DNA of 64,000 bases from JAIVJG01 sp964236735 (GTDB taxonomy: Bacteria; Acidobacteriota; Blastocatellia; Pyrinomonadales; Pyrinomonadaceae). The notes below the pieces were generated by a model that made no database searches, was not told the origin of the DNA, and saw only the letters and a program-made list of their open reading frames with translations. Each line of letters opens with the position of its first letter. The stretch's first letter is position 1. The translations under genes and the position numbers were made by a program. The stretch lies in NCBI GenBank assembly GCA_964236735.1, contig CAXSFM010000021.1:1-64000 (forward strand), written 5' to 3'. This document shows positions 16,994-25,319 of this stretch, piece after piece.

Positions 16994-17407
16994 CTAACCG
17001 CACTCCTGAGTTTTCGGTGCGGCTGAGAACGTGATGAGTGAGATCGTCGCGCCGGTCGGGTCTGTGATCATGCTGAAGCGACCGACGTTGGGAATGTCAT
17101 GCGGCGGCACGCAGATTTTCCCGCCAAGTTCTTCAACGCGACGCGCGGAAGCGTCAACATCGTCAACGGCGACGTAAGGCGTCCAGTGTGAGGGAATGCC
17201 ACCGAACTCCGCCCCCATTTTGAAGATACCGCCGACTGAACGCCCGCCGACAGCGATCTCGTTGTAAACCATCGGGGCAGCAGGGTCGCCCTCTTTGACC
17301 GTCCAGCCGAGGAGTTCTTTGTAAAATTTAATCGCGCTGTCCGAATCGGTCGTGCCGAGTTCGTTCCAGCAAAAACTGCCGTGCGTGTAAGTCCTTTGAT
17401 CGCTCAT
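16994..17407 (-). CDS. VOC-family (glyoxalase-like) protein
   Basis: A 137-residue protein with two beta-alpha-beta-beta-beta halves: WNELGTTDSDSAIKFYKELL and PYVAVDDVDASARRVEELGG. It resembles the group of glyoxalase/bleomycin-resistance-like proteins found near stress genes. The ATG at 17407 follows AAAGGAG. Substrate is unknown. Confidence 0.85.
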   Translation of the reverse strand: MSDQRTYTHGSFCWNELGTTDSDSAIKFYKELLGWTVKEGDPAAPMVYNEIAVGGRSVGGIFKMGAEFGGIPSHWTPYVAVDDVDASARRVEELGGKICVPPHDIPNVGRFSMITDPTGATISLITFSAAPKTQECG

Positions 17408-17490
17408 CGCATTTTTCTCCTTTGTGAATCGAGCTTGTATGTGTTCTCGAAAGAACACGAGTCGCGAGGTTTGCGTTATCGAAAAAAGAA

Positions 17491-17526
17491 AAAGGTGAGC
17501 TTTCTGGCAATCGAAAACTCACCTTT
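17491..17526 (-). terminator. terminator of the SWIM-Rad52 gene cluster
   Basis: On the minus strand AAAGGTGAG pairs with CTCACCTTT across an 18-base loop and is followed by TTTCTTTTTT. It lies 70 bp past the stop of the gene ending at 17598. Confidence 0.7.
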
Positions 17527-17597
17527 CAAACCCACCCCTTGCTCGTTCTGTTTACTGCGAGGACTTAGTTGGTTCCCTGTGTTAATTCGTTCGGCTC

Positions 17598-18140
17598 TTA
17601 ATGTGTGGCGAGCCATTCGCTGAAAATTTGCGCTTCCTCCGTCTTGCCGCTCCAACGCGCGCGGTTCTTGCCGGTCAAAGCCATAACCATCGCCTGATGC
17701 TGCCCGGCGCGGTCGCCGAGCCGCTCGAAGTAGTTGAAGAGGCGGTCAATCTTCTGCACGCTCTCTCGCGCCGCCTCAGTTGATTTGAACGACAGCACGT
17801 TGCGGAAGAAGCGCGAATAGACGTTCTGCTCCTTGGCTGTCGTCGTGTAGAGATCGAAGTAGCCGCTGATCAGTCCCGCGCCCTGCAACACCTGCGCGAC
17901 GTAGGACGGGCGAGCCTTCACGCGCCGCACGATGTCGGCGACATCTCTCGTGCCCGTCGCATAGAGCGAAAGAATTTGCTCCTTCTTCGAGTGATGCTCG
18001 CTCGCTTCATCCGTCGCCGTCTGGTCATTAGTCACAGACTCAACTGCGACGGTCACGTTCGTCTCGCGCGGCTCGTCGGCATACTCCAACTCGAACCGCA
18101 GCGGCTGCGAAGTTTCCTGTAACAATTCTTCTGTCGTCAT
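17598..18140 (-). CDS. uncharacterised protein with a helix-turn-helix-like core
   Basis: A 180-residue protein, acidic in the first 50 residues. Residues about 52-90 (KKEQILSLYATGTRDVADIV, then RPSYVAQVLQGAGLI) read like a resolvase/HTH-type domain in which a variable number of helices ends in a recognition helix. The C-terminal half is helical with YFERLGDRAGQHQAMVMAL. It is 26 bp downstream of the Rad52-type gene and ends at a terminator, so it belongs to the same transcript. A DNA-binding accessory role in recombination is inferred from context only. Confidence 0.6.
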   Translation of the reverse strand: MTTEELLQETSQPLRFELEYADEPRETNVTVAVESVTNDQTATDEASEHHSKKEQILSLYATGTRDVADIVRRVKARPSYVAQVLQGAGLISGYFDLYTTTAKEQNVYSRFFRNVLSFKSTEAARESVQKIDRLFNYFERLGDRAGQHQAMVMALTGKNRARWSGKTEEAQIFSEWLATH

Positions 18141-18166
18141 CTTTCCCTTACCTCCTTGAAAGAGTC

Positions 18167-19498
18167 TTAGCTGGCGCGGCGCATTTCGTTCGCGCCGCCT
18201 TCCGCGTGCGCCTTCTTGAGATGGTCAATGAAGGTGGACGCGGCGCGCTTCGACAATTCCTCCGTGCGGCAGCGCAACACGGCCTGGCATTCCTCTTCAA
18301 CCTCGACGCCGGCCTCGCGTGCGAGCGCGCGGATCATGCCGAGCTGCTTCGGCGTGACGAGGTCGGCCATGCTCTTGGCGAGCGGGTCGCGCGGAAAGTC
18401 GCCCGCCTGCGGGCCTGCGCCGTTCGACTCGATGACTTCCGACTCGCGCTGGTACAAGTCGCGCGCGATGCCGAACTTGATGGCGGCGCGCTTCAAGGCG
18501 TCGTGCTCGGCCTTCTTGATGCCGGTCTCGTTGTCGGCTGTGCCCGTCCCGACGCCCTCGCGCGTCACACCGTCAATCGTAATCGCGGCGGTGACGGCCA
18601 CCATGTCGCCGATCTGGACGATGCCGCGAACCGAGTGCGACCACGTTGGCGCGACGCGGTCGAGTATGTCCGCGACGGTGTGCCATTCGATGTACTCGAC
18701 GAGATGCTTCTGGCCGTTGCGGTCTGTCCAGCCTTCGCGCGTCTTGACGAGGCGCGATTCGACCGGCTGCTTCAGCACGCGCAGCGTGTTCGTGAAAGCG
18801 AGCGGCACGACGGACGCGCTCGTCTGTTGCGCGGCATACTCGTCAGCCGTGATGAAATCCTGTTCCTGTTCAATGTCCTGAACCTGTGCGTTCGATTGAT
18901 TCCTGTTCATGTCATGCTCCTGTTCGTTGATGTGTTTCGCGAGCGAACGTGTTGGAGTCGGCGCGTCGTCAGAAACTTCTTCCTGTTCTTCCGCGTGCGT
19001 CTCCGGCTGTTCGTTCTGCTCCCGTGCGAAGCGCGGCGTTTTGCGCGTGGCGAACACTTTCGCGTGCGCCTCAACTTCAGCCTCTGCGCCGTGCTTCTCG
19101 GATGCGTCCTGTTGTTTCGTGTTGAGCGTTTCATCAACTGCCGGCGTCGGCAGCGTCGCCGCGACAACGGGCTGCGATTGTGCAGTCGTCGCGGACTTGT
19201 CTGTCGTCGGCTGCTTCGTGACAGCCTCCGAACTCTTGTTCAAGAGCGAATGCTTGACGGCGAGAATGTGTTCGCAGCGAAACTTGGTGTCCGTCGCTTG
19301 CTGCTCCTCAAATTCGAGACAGGAACAGCGCACCTTGCCCGACTCGTCGCGCCACACTTCGTAGCTCGAACGCCGCCCGCGCAAAGAAGGAGTCGTGACG
19401 CGGAAACGGTCGCCCTCGCGGTTGACCAGGCCCATCGCGGCGATACCTTGCGCGCGCTTGTCACGCATGATTATTTTCTTGTCGAGAACTGCTGCCAT
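18167..19498 (-). CDS. SWIM zinc finger fused to a Rad52/Rad22-type annealing domain
   Basis: A 443-residue protein. The N-terminus has a SWIM zinc finger: Cys58-x-Cys60 and, 14 residues later, Cys75-x-His77. A long low-complexity, Gln/Glu/Ala-rich linker (about 85-215) leads to a Rad52/Rad22-type domain: EYIEWHTVADILDRVAP, then REGVGTGTADNETGIKKAEH and KFGIARDLY. Rad52-type proteins anneal complementary single strands and occur in phages and some bacteria. The ATG at 19498 has GGAGG ten bases upstream. It is the second gene of a minus-strand unit that starts divergently from an XRE regulator. No integrase or recombinase lies beside it. Confidence 0.82.
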   Translation of the reverse strand: MAAVLDKKIIMRDKRAQGIAAMGLVNREGDRFRVTTPSLRGRRSSYEVWRDESGKVRCSCLEFEEQQATDTKFRCEHILAVKHSLLNKSSEAVTKQPTTDKSATTAQSQPVVAATLPTPAVDETLNTKQQDASEKHGAEAEVEAHAKVFATRKTPRFAREQNEQPETHAEEQEEVSDDAPTPTRSLAKHINEQEHDMNRNQSNAQVQDIEQEQDFITADEYAAQQTSASVVPLAFTNTLRVLKQPVESRLVKTREGWTDRNGQKHLVEYIEWHTVADILDRVAPTWSHSVRGIVQIGDMVAVTAAITIDGVTREGVGTGTADNETGIKKAEHDALKRAAIKFGIARDLYQRESEVIESNGAGPQAGDFPRDPLAKSMADLVTPKQLGMIRALAREAGVEVEEECQAVLRCRTEELSKRAASTFIDHLKKAHAEGGANEMRRAS

Positions 19499-19536
19499 TG
19501 TCTTCACACCTCCGTCAAACTTCTCAAAAACTTCTC

Positions 19537-19734
19537 TTATGCCGCGCGCTCGGCGGGCATTTCCCTCAACTGCTCTACGGCCTTCGGCTGCTGTTGCGCG
19601 TTGGCAAGAGCAGCGCGTTCCTGCAAGCGCCTCTCAAGATCAACGATGCGCGCTTCCATTTCTTCCACGCGCCGTCCCTGCCGGTAAACCGTCTTGAAGA
19701 GGCTGTCGAATGTCTCCCAGATATGCTCGCTCAT
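19537..19734 (-). CDS. small coiled-coil protein
   Basis: A 65-residue protein, mostly one amphipathic helix (VEEMEARIVDLERRLQERAA). It is the first gene after the divergent promoter and has AAAGGAG 12 bases before its ATG. No family is recognised. A role as small partner of the Rad52-type protein is possible but unproven. Confidence 0.5.
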   Translation of the reverse strand: MSEHIWETFDSLFKTVYRQGRRVEEMEARIVDLERRLQERAALANAQQQPKAVEQLREMPAERAA

Positions 19735-19786
19735 CTCGCTTCTTCGGCTCCTTTGTCACGACAGATACGGCCTGCTGAAAACCGCT

Positions 19787-19833
19787 CTGTTTCATACGTG
19801 AAACAGTGTACCACGGGTTTCTTTTTGTTGCAA
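19787..19833 (-). promoter_or_regulatory. promoter and palindromic operator of the Rad52 unit
   Basis: On the minus strand TTGCAA (19828-19833), 17-bp spacer and TACACT (19805-19810). Overlapping the -10 is the palindrome CTGTTTCATACGTGAAACAG (19787-19806; 8-bp arms, 4-bp centre), well placed for repression, most simply by the divergently encoded XRE protein. Confidence 0.6.
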
Positions 19834-19848
19834 GCATAAAACAAAGTC

Positions 19849-19877
19849 TTGCATCTGGGATTTTCCTGTGTTATGTT
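19849..19877 (+). promoter_or_regulatory. promoter of the XRE-regulator gene
   Basis: TTGCAT (19849-19854), 17-bp spacer, TATGTT (19872-19877), giving a 5' leader of about 65 bases before the start at 19948. It is back to back with the Rad52-unit promoter. Confidence 0.5.
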
Positions 19878-19947
19878 CTGGCTCGAACTGGTCGGCGCAC
19901 CAGTCCGCCTGTGCGCGGAAACAAGCGCCCCGAAGGAGAGTGAAAAG

Positions 19948-20379
19948 ATGGCAGATAACACGAAAAGCTTAGTAAATACGATAGAATTGGGTCGCGCGAT
20001 TCGCCGCAAACGCGAGGAGATGGGGTTGAGCCTGCGCGATGTCGCGGATGAAACAAAGGTCTCGGCCTCGACGCTCTCACGCATCGAAAACGGCACGGGC
20101 AAGCCCGACGCGGACAACATCGCGCGTCTCACGGACTGGCTCCATATGCCGATGGAGCGCGTCATGGGCGCGCAACAACGCGACGGTGGCGATGCGGCGA
20201 AGGCCGTCGTTTATTTCCCGCACGAAGCCACGCCCGACATCGTCGAGGCGCACCTGCGCGCCGACCGCAACCTCTCGCCGGAGACCGCCAAAGCCCTCTC
20301 CGAAGTCTTCCGCATCGCCTACGCGCAGTTCAGCGCGCCCGGCTCGGACACGCGCGGCACTCGCAACAAGCGCAAGTAG
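19948..20379 (+). CDS. XRE-family transcriptional regulator
   Basis: A 143-residue protein. Residues about 12-68 form a Cro/CI-type helix-turn-helix (LRDVADETKVSASTLSRIEN). The rest is a helical domain of unknown role. The ATG at 19948 has AAGGAGAG seven bases upstream. Its divergence from the Rad52 unit, with an operator-like palindrome between, suggests it controls that unit, as repressors do in phage-derived modules. Confidence 0.85.
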   Translation: MADNTKSLVNTIELGRAIRRKREEMGLSLRDVADETKVSASTLSRIENGTGKPDADNIARLTDWLHMPMERVMGAQQRDGGDAAKAVVYFPHEATPDIVEAHLRADRNLSPETAKALSEVFRIAYAQFSAPGSDTRGTRNKRK

Positions 20380-20445
20380 GCGAAACGAGAGTTAGGCCAC
20401 GGAAGATACGACGCTTTACTTGTACTCACAAATTAGGAGACAGAT

Positions 20446-20832
20446 ATGAAGAGAGTCACTGGCATCGGCGGTATCTTCTTCAATTCGCCTGATCCCGTTG
20501 CGCTGAGAGCCTGGTACAAAGAGCATCTCGGATTCGACTTGCAGCAATGGGGCGGAGCCGCATTTGAATGGGCTGCCCCTGAAGGCAAGCCCACAACCGG
20601 CAGCACCCTTTGGACTGTCAATGACACAACCAGCAACTCCTTTGCTCCAAGTACCGCGCCGTTTATGATCAACTATCGAGTTGCCGATCTTCTCGCGCTG
20701 GTCGAAGCGCTGAGGGCTGAGGGCTGCACTGTCCTCGACGTGATTAATGATTCAGAATATGGGAAGTTCGCCCATGTCATAGACCCAGATGGAAACAAGG
20801 TGGAACTCTGGGAGCCACAGGCCGGTGAATAG
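20446..20832 (+). CDS. VOC-family protein
   Basis: A 128-residue glyoxalase-like protein: GIFFNSPDPVALRAWYKEHL at the start and VIDPDGNKVELWEP at the end, where the Glu is the usual metal ligand. AGGAG precedes the ATG by six bases. Substrate unknown. Confidence 0.85.
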   Translation: MKRVTGIGGIFFNSPDPVALRAWYKEHLGFDLQQWGGAAFEWAAPEGKPTTGSTLWTVNDTTSNSFAPSTAPFMINYRVADLLALVEALRAEGCTVLDVINDSEYGKFAHVIDPDGNKVELWEPQAGE

Positions 20833-20993
20833 CAACGTTAAACGAAACACTTTTTCAGTGCCGATGTTTTTTGAGGCGTTCGATCCGGGCGGGTTTGAGC
20901 GCCTCATTTATTCTCATCAATCTCACAGTCGCGAAAGAATTTCTCATCACCTCGCAAGTTCAAACAACCCCTATCGAATAAGGAGAAAGAATC

Positions 20994-21470
20994 ATGTCAA
21001 ACGAAGTGAAGTATGTTCCAGACGGTTACCACAGCGTGACTCCGTATCTGAGCGTTAAAGACGCGGCGCGTGCGATTGAGTTTTACAAAGAGGCGTTCGG
21101 GGCGACGGAGTTGTTTCGCCTGGATGAGCCGGATGGGAAGATCGGGCACGCGGAAATAATGATTGGCGACTCGCACATTATGCTCGCCGACGAGAAACTT
21201 GAGATGAAGGCGCGCAGCCCGCAGACGCTCGGCGGCTCGCCGGTGGGACTCATGCTCTACGTCCCTGATGTGGACGCGACTGTCAACAAGGCGGTCGAGG
21301 CAGGCGCGAAACTGCTCCGTCCCGTCGCGGATCAGTTCTACGGCGACCGGACGGGCGGCATCGAAGACCCCTTCGGTCATGGCTGGTACGTTGCCACGCA
21401 CATCGAGGATGTCTCATCTGAAGAAATGACGCGCCGCATCGCCGCGCTCAGTGCATCGGCGACCGCATAG
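20994..21470 (+). CDS. PhnB-like VOC-family protein
   Basis: A 158-residue protein with the PhnB/glyoxalase-like pattern: VTPYLSVKDAARAIEFYKEA, AEIMIGDSHIMLADE and GGIEDPFGHGWYVATHIEDV. Such proteins are often metal-binding and of unknown substrate. It is the second VOC gene in tandem and has AAGGAG upstream. Confidence 0.85.
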   Translation: MSNEVKYVPDGYHSVTPYLSVKDAARAIEFYKEAFGATELFRLDEPDGKIGHAEIMIGDSHIMLADEKLEMKARSPQTLGGSPVGLMLYVPDVDATVNKAVEAGAKLLRPVADQFYGDRTGGIEDPFGHGWYVATHIEDVSSEEMTRRIAALSASATA

Positions 21471-21591
21471 ACGGAGACGTTGAGTGGATGCCAGCGAAAC
21501 GAATGTTAGCTTTGGAATTTGAGGGGCGCGCAATCTTGACGGGTTGCGCGCTTCTTGTTTGTCAGGCCGACGCTCTCTGTTGACTTGAATG

Positions 21592-21873
21592 TCAGGCCGC
21601 CGAAGTTTGTCGCAGCGGCAGGGAAATTCTGAACTGCGTCGTGTCCGCGATGATTTTGTAAGTTCGTAGATGACGGTTGGAAATAAACCAGAGTTCGTCT
21701 TGATCGTTCGACATGATGAAGTAGGCCTCGCTCGTCTCCGACGCGGAATAGACGCCGAGCACGCGATAGGCGAAGCCGCGCTAAAAGCCGTTCGCGAGCG
21801 GGAGCGGTTGCGGGGCGCGCTCGTTTTCCAGTTGGTTAATCAGCACGTAGAGTTCCGGTTCAATGCAGATCAT
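21592..21873 (-). pseudogene. small conserved-looking gene interrupted by an in-frame TAG
   Basis: An ATG at 21873 opens a 93-codon frame (MICIEPELYVLINQLENERA, then LPLANGF) with a single TAG at 21781-21783, after which the same frame continues (RGFAYRVLGVYSASETSEAY, then DQDELWFISNRHLRTYKI) to TGA at 21592. Protein-like composition and hydrophobic periodicity on both sides of the stop support a once-intact gene. Family not recognised. A sequencing error cannot be excluded. Confidence 0.5.
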
Positions 21874-21988
21874 TTTAATCTCAGTCTCACTTTTTGAACT
21901 CGCTTGTTGAAAATAATCTACGGCACGTTTGGCACGGAATTGTCGAGATGATGTAGCAAACTATTGGCGAGAGGTTATAATCTGCCGC

Positions 21989-22678
21989 GTGGACACCGAA
22001 AAGCTGCCGCCGACATTCAAGGGACGACAGTATGAGATTCGCGCGCTCGGTTTGCGCGACTTCGCGGGGTTGCGTCGCGACGACGAGCCGCTCAATCCTT
22101 TCTCGCTGGCGCAATTCGCTAAGTTGATGGTGATTGATTTCGAGCAGATCGAAGGATTGTCAGAGGAGACGCGCGAGCACTTGCTCGGACTTGGGTCAAA
22201 CGCCTGGTCGGGCGGGACTTGCTCGCGGCCTCTGCCGAACGGTTGGCGTCTGGTGATACTCAACCCGAAGCACGGCGCGGCGCGCAACAACGCGACGTTG
22301 ATGGAGGAAGTCTGCCACGTCTTCCTCGGCCATAAGGCCAACCGACTCTCCATCGTCGCGCAAAACAAACAGGGTAAGACCGTCGCGCGCGATTACAACG
22401 AAGCGGACGAAGAGGCGGCGTATGCCGTCGGCGCGGCGGCGCTCGTCCCGTTCGCAGGCATCAGGCTCTTGCTCAAGCGCGGCAAGACCTCGATTGAAAT
22501 GGCGCGACATTTCAACGTCAGCCGCGAACTCGTCGAGTATCGGATGAAGGTCTCGCGTCTCTGGTCGGAATATCGCACCAGACACCCGGAAGAAGACGAA
22601 GCGCGCGAGATGCGACGGCGCGCTTACAGCAACTCTGCGGGCGCGACGGGCAACAACAGTAACGGCAATGCCAGATGA
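21989..22678 (+). CDS. ImmA/IrrE-like protein with altered metal site
   Basis: A protein of about 229 residues related to ImmA/IrrE metallopeptidases, which cleave XRE-type repressors. The motif helix reads LMEEVCHVFLGH. The HExxH first His is replaced by Glu (residues 106-110), so catalysis by the usual mechanism is doubtful. The end carries an HTH-like HFNVSRELVEYRMKVSRLW and a Ser/Asn-rich tail. The GTG at 21989 is chosen tentatively; an upstream start at 21929 is possible. It overlaps the following primase-like gene by 11 bp, so the two are translated as a pair. Confidence 0.72.
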   Translation: MDTEKLPPTFKGRQYEIRALGLRDFAGLRRDDEPLNPFSLAQFAKLMVIDFEQIEGLSEETREHLLGLGSNAWSGGTCSRPLPNGWRLVILNPKHGAARNNATLMEEVCHVFLGHKANRLSIVAQNKQGKTVARDYNEADEEAAYAVGAAALVPFAGIRLLLKRGKTSIEMARHFNVSRELVEYRMKVSRLWSEYRTRHPEEDEAREMRRRAYSNSAGATGNNSNGNAR

Positions 22679-23879
22679 CAAGCAGCCGGGCGACGGCAGC
22701 GACGCGCATCATTCACCTCAGAGTCGGAAAAATCCGTCGGAGGATCAGCGGCGGCGACTCTCCATGCAGGAACGCCTGCGACGACTGCGCGACGAGATCA
22801 AGGGACGCATAGACTACCGCTCGTTTTACCTGCGCTATTGCCCGGACGCGCGTGCATCCGGTTCGCGTCTGCAAACTCACTGCCCGATTCCTTCACACGC
22901 GCACAGCGGCAAGGGAAATCCCAGCCTCTCGATTGATCTCCAACACGGACTCTTCAACTGCTTCTCGCGCGCGGAGGGCGGCGACGCCATCACGTTTTAC
23001 GAATTGATGCACGGCGTCACTTTTGCCAAAGCATTGCGCGAGATGTCAGCGGAGTTGGGGCTGACGAAGGGGTATCAGGGACGAAGGCCTTCGCTCGCAC
23101 TACGCGCCGCGCCCGACGCTGAGACGGTTGATGTGGAAACGTTCGAGCCGCTCGACTCAGAGAGGATGCGCGCCGTGTGCGAGCGGTTTCTGGAAATCTG
23201 CCGCAGCGAAGATCAATCAGAAGGCGTCAACTATCTCGCGCGACGGGGAATTGGTGCGGCGGCAGTGAGACGCGCCGGTGTGACTTACTTTCCGCGACGC
23301 GCGTACAGCCGCGTGATGCGGAGAATGCTCGAAGATTTCGCGACGGAAGAGTTGCAACGAAGCGGCCTCTTCAATCGCAAGTCGCATCTGACGTTTTATA
23401 AACACCGCCTCTTGTTCCCGTTTCTCGTCGAAGGCCGCGCGCTTTATCTACAGGGACGCACGACCGCCGCCGGCGTCGAGCCGCGCTGGCATAACATGCG
23501 CGGCGCAGTGCCCGCGCTCTATAACATTGACGCGCTCTCCCGCGCACCGAGCGATTCGGTCGTGTATCTCGTCGAAGGTTTCACGGACACGCTGACGCTC
23601 TTGACGCACAATTTCAACGCTGTCGGACTCGTCGGCGCGGGCGGCCTCAGAGAAGAATGGCTCTCCGCGCTCGCGCGCTTTCGCGTCGTCGCCGCGCTCG
23701 ACCCGGATGATGCGGGGCGTCGCGCCGCCGCGCGCTACGCAGAGATGTTCGCGCGGCGCGGATTGAAACTCTCAAGCGTCACGCTTCCCTCCGATGTCAA
23801 CGACTTTTTCCGTCACCATCCTGCGGCGTCACTGGAATTTCAATTGCTGACGGAAACGGCTTTAGAAAGTGATGAGTGA
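22668..23879 (+). CDS. CHC2/TOPRIM primase-like protein
   Basis: A 403-residue DnaG-type protein without the C-terminal helicase-binding domain. The CHC2 finger is at residues 72-98: Cys72, His77 (or His79) and Cys98 are present, but the fourth ligand of the usual C-x2-C is missing (NCFSRAEGGD instead of a HCFGCGEGGD-type sequence). The TOPRIM core has Glu303 (LVEGFTDTL) and Asp345/Asp347 (ALDPDDAGRRAA). Such proteins occur on phages and mobile elements as accessory primases. The last codons (ESDE and TGA) are encoded by a heptamer repeat. Confidence 0.85.
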   Translation: MPDDKQPGDGSDAHHSPQSRKNPSEDQRRRLSMQERLRRLRDEIKGRIDYRSFYLRYCPDARASGSRLQTHCPIPSHAHSGKGNPSLSIDLQHGLFNCFSRAEGGDAITFYELMHGVTFAKALREMSAELGLTKGYQGRRPSLALRAAPDAETVDVETFEPLDSERMRAVCERFLEICRSEDQSEGVNYLARRGIGAAAVRRAGVTYFPRRAYSRVMRRMLEDFATEELQRSGLFNRKSHLTFYKHRLLFPFLVEGRALYLQGRTTAAGVEPRWHNMRGAVPALYNIDALSRAPSDSVVYLVEGFTDTLTLLTHNFNAVGLVGAGGLREEWLSALARFRVVAALDPDDAGRRAAARYAEMFARRGLKLSSVTLPSDVNDFFRHHPAASLEFQLLTETALESDE

Positions 23880-23950
23880 TGAGTGATGAGAAAGAACCTG
23901 CTCTCTTCTCTTATCACTTATCACTCATCACTTATTACTCATCATCTATC
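23868..23950 (+). repeat. heptamer repeat element, GATGAGT word, inverted pair
   Basis: Units of GTGATGA on the left arm face TTATCAC/TCATCAC units on the right across a loop of about 25 bases (AAAGAACCTGCTC region). The left arm supplies the primase-like gene's stop. The same word recurs at 40717-40793. A CATTCAT tract follows at about 23958-23980. Confidence 0.75.
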
Positions 23951-24000
23951 ACCGCTCTATCATTCATCATTCCGCGTTTATCAACTATAATTATTGGCTG

Positions 24001-25311
24001 ATGACTGGACACATAAAAACAGCGCGGCGACCGACGGCGGGATTGACCGTCGTGGACAAGCTGCGCCTGCTGTTGGACATCACGAAGAAAATTAGCCGCT
24101 CGCTCAATCTCGAAGAAGTGCTCGCGCTCGTGATGGACACGCTCGACTCGCTGCTGCCTTACGATGCGGCGGGCATCTATCTCATCAAGCGGGACGAGAT
24201 CGCGACCGGCGCGAGCCAGCACGATGAAGGCGCGTTGATTAACTTTCATGCGGAGGCCGTGCGCGGCTACGACATCGAAGAGTTGATGGAGTTGAGCCTC
24301 AAGGCGGGCGAGGGTTTAATCAGCTACGTCGCCAAAACGGGCGAGGCCATCAACGTGGCGGACGTGCGCCACGACCCGCGCTACTTCAACGCGCGCAAGC
24401 GCACGCGCTCCGAGATGGTCGCACCGATTATCTCGAACGATGAAGTGCTCGGCGTCTTCGATCTCGAAAGCGACGACTTGAACACTTACACGGAGGACGA
24501 CAGGGAAGTTCTCTTGCTGCTCGCCTCGCAGGTCGCCATCATCATCGAGAAGGCAATGCTGCACGAGCAACTCGTCGAGAAGAAGCGTCTCGAAGCGCAA
24601 CTCGAAGTCGCGCGCCACGTCCAACTTTCGCTGCTGCCCGCGCGCGATCCGGTGCTGGAAGGCTTCGACATCAGCGCGTACAACTTTTCAACCGAAGAGG
24701 TGTCGGGCGATTACTACGATTTCGTCAAGGTCTATGAAGACCAGCTTGGCATTGTCATCGCGGACGTGTCGGGCAAAGGTATCCCTGCATCTTTGCTGAT
24801 GGCGTTCTTGCGCGCCTCTCTGCGCTCCGCGATTCACGTCGGATATGCGCCGCACGTCGCGATGTCGAAGGTCAACCAACTGCTCAAGGAGTCAATCGAG
24901 TCGCACCAGTTCGTGACGGCCTTTTACGGAATGCTCGACGCGACGAACCGCACGCTGGCCTACGTCAACGCCGGCCACAACCCGCCGCTCATTCTGGACG
25001 TGAAGGGAGAGGCGCGTTTCATCGAACGCGGCGCGCAACCGCTCGGCATGTTCCGCGAGACGCGCTACTACGAATATTATTTGCCGATTGAGCCGGGGCA
25101 GATTCTGCTGCTCTACACAGACGGCGCGACGGAAGCGGGCAGTCCATCCGGCGAAGAGTATGGACGTGAGCGGCTCGCCGCCGCCGTCCGCGCGTGTCGC
25201 GAGCAGAACGCGCGCGAGATGATTGACTTCATCTACACAGACATCCTCGAATGGACGGGCGGGCACGGCGCGGACGATGATGTGACGTTCGTGGTGATTA
25301 AGGCACTCTGA
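24001..25311 (+). CDS. GAF-domain PP2C-type phosphatase (RsbU-like)
   Basis: A 436-residue protein. Residues about 25-190 form a GAF sensor domain and about 225-436 a SpoIIE/RsbU serine phosphatase domain: SGDYYDFVKV, IVIADVSGKGIPASLLMAFL, NAGHNPPLIL and GADDDVTFVVIK contain the metal-binding aspartates. A linker with EAQLEVARHVQLSLLPARDP joins them. Such enzymes control partner-switching cascades of anti-sigma factors. TATAAT (23986-23991) lies nine bases before the ATG, so the mRNA is probably leaderless. Confidence 0.9.
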   Translation: MTGHIKTARRPTAGLTVVDKLRLLLDITKKISRSLNLEEVLALVMDTLDSLLPYDAAGIYLIKRDEIATGASQHDEGALINFHAEAVRGYDIEELMELSLKAGEGLISYVAKTGEAINVADVRHDPRYFNARKRTRSEMVAPIISNDEVLGVFDLESDDLNTYTEDDREVLLLLASQVAIIIEKAMLHEQLVEKKRLEAQLEVARHVQLSLLPARDPVLEGFDISAYNFSTEEVSGDYYDFVKVYEDQLGIVIADVSGKGIPASLLMAFLRASLRSAIHVGYAPHVAMSKVNQLLKESIESHQFVTAFYGMLDATNRTLAYVNAGHNPPLILDVKGEARFIERGAQPLGMFRETRYYEYYLPIEPGQILLLYTDGATEAGSPSGEEYGRERLAAAVRACREQNAREMIDFIYTDILEWTGGHGADDDVTFVVIKAL

Positions 25312-25319
25312 AAATACAG

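Noticed and set aside
18206..19687. 493-codon plus-strand frame opposite the SWIM-Rad52 gene
   Set aside because: Shadow of the real gene, which has clear domains and ribosome-binding site. The antisense product is Arg/Leu-rich nonsense.
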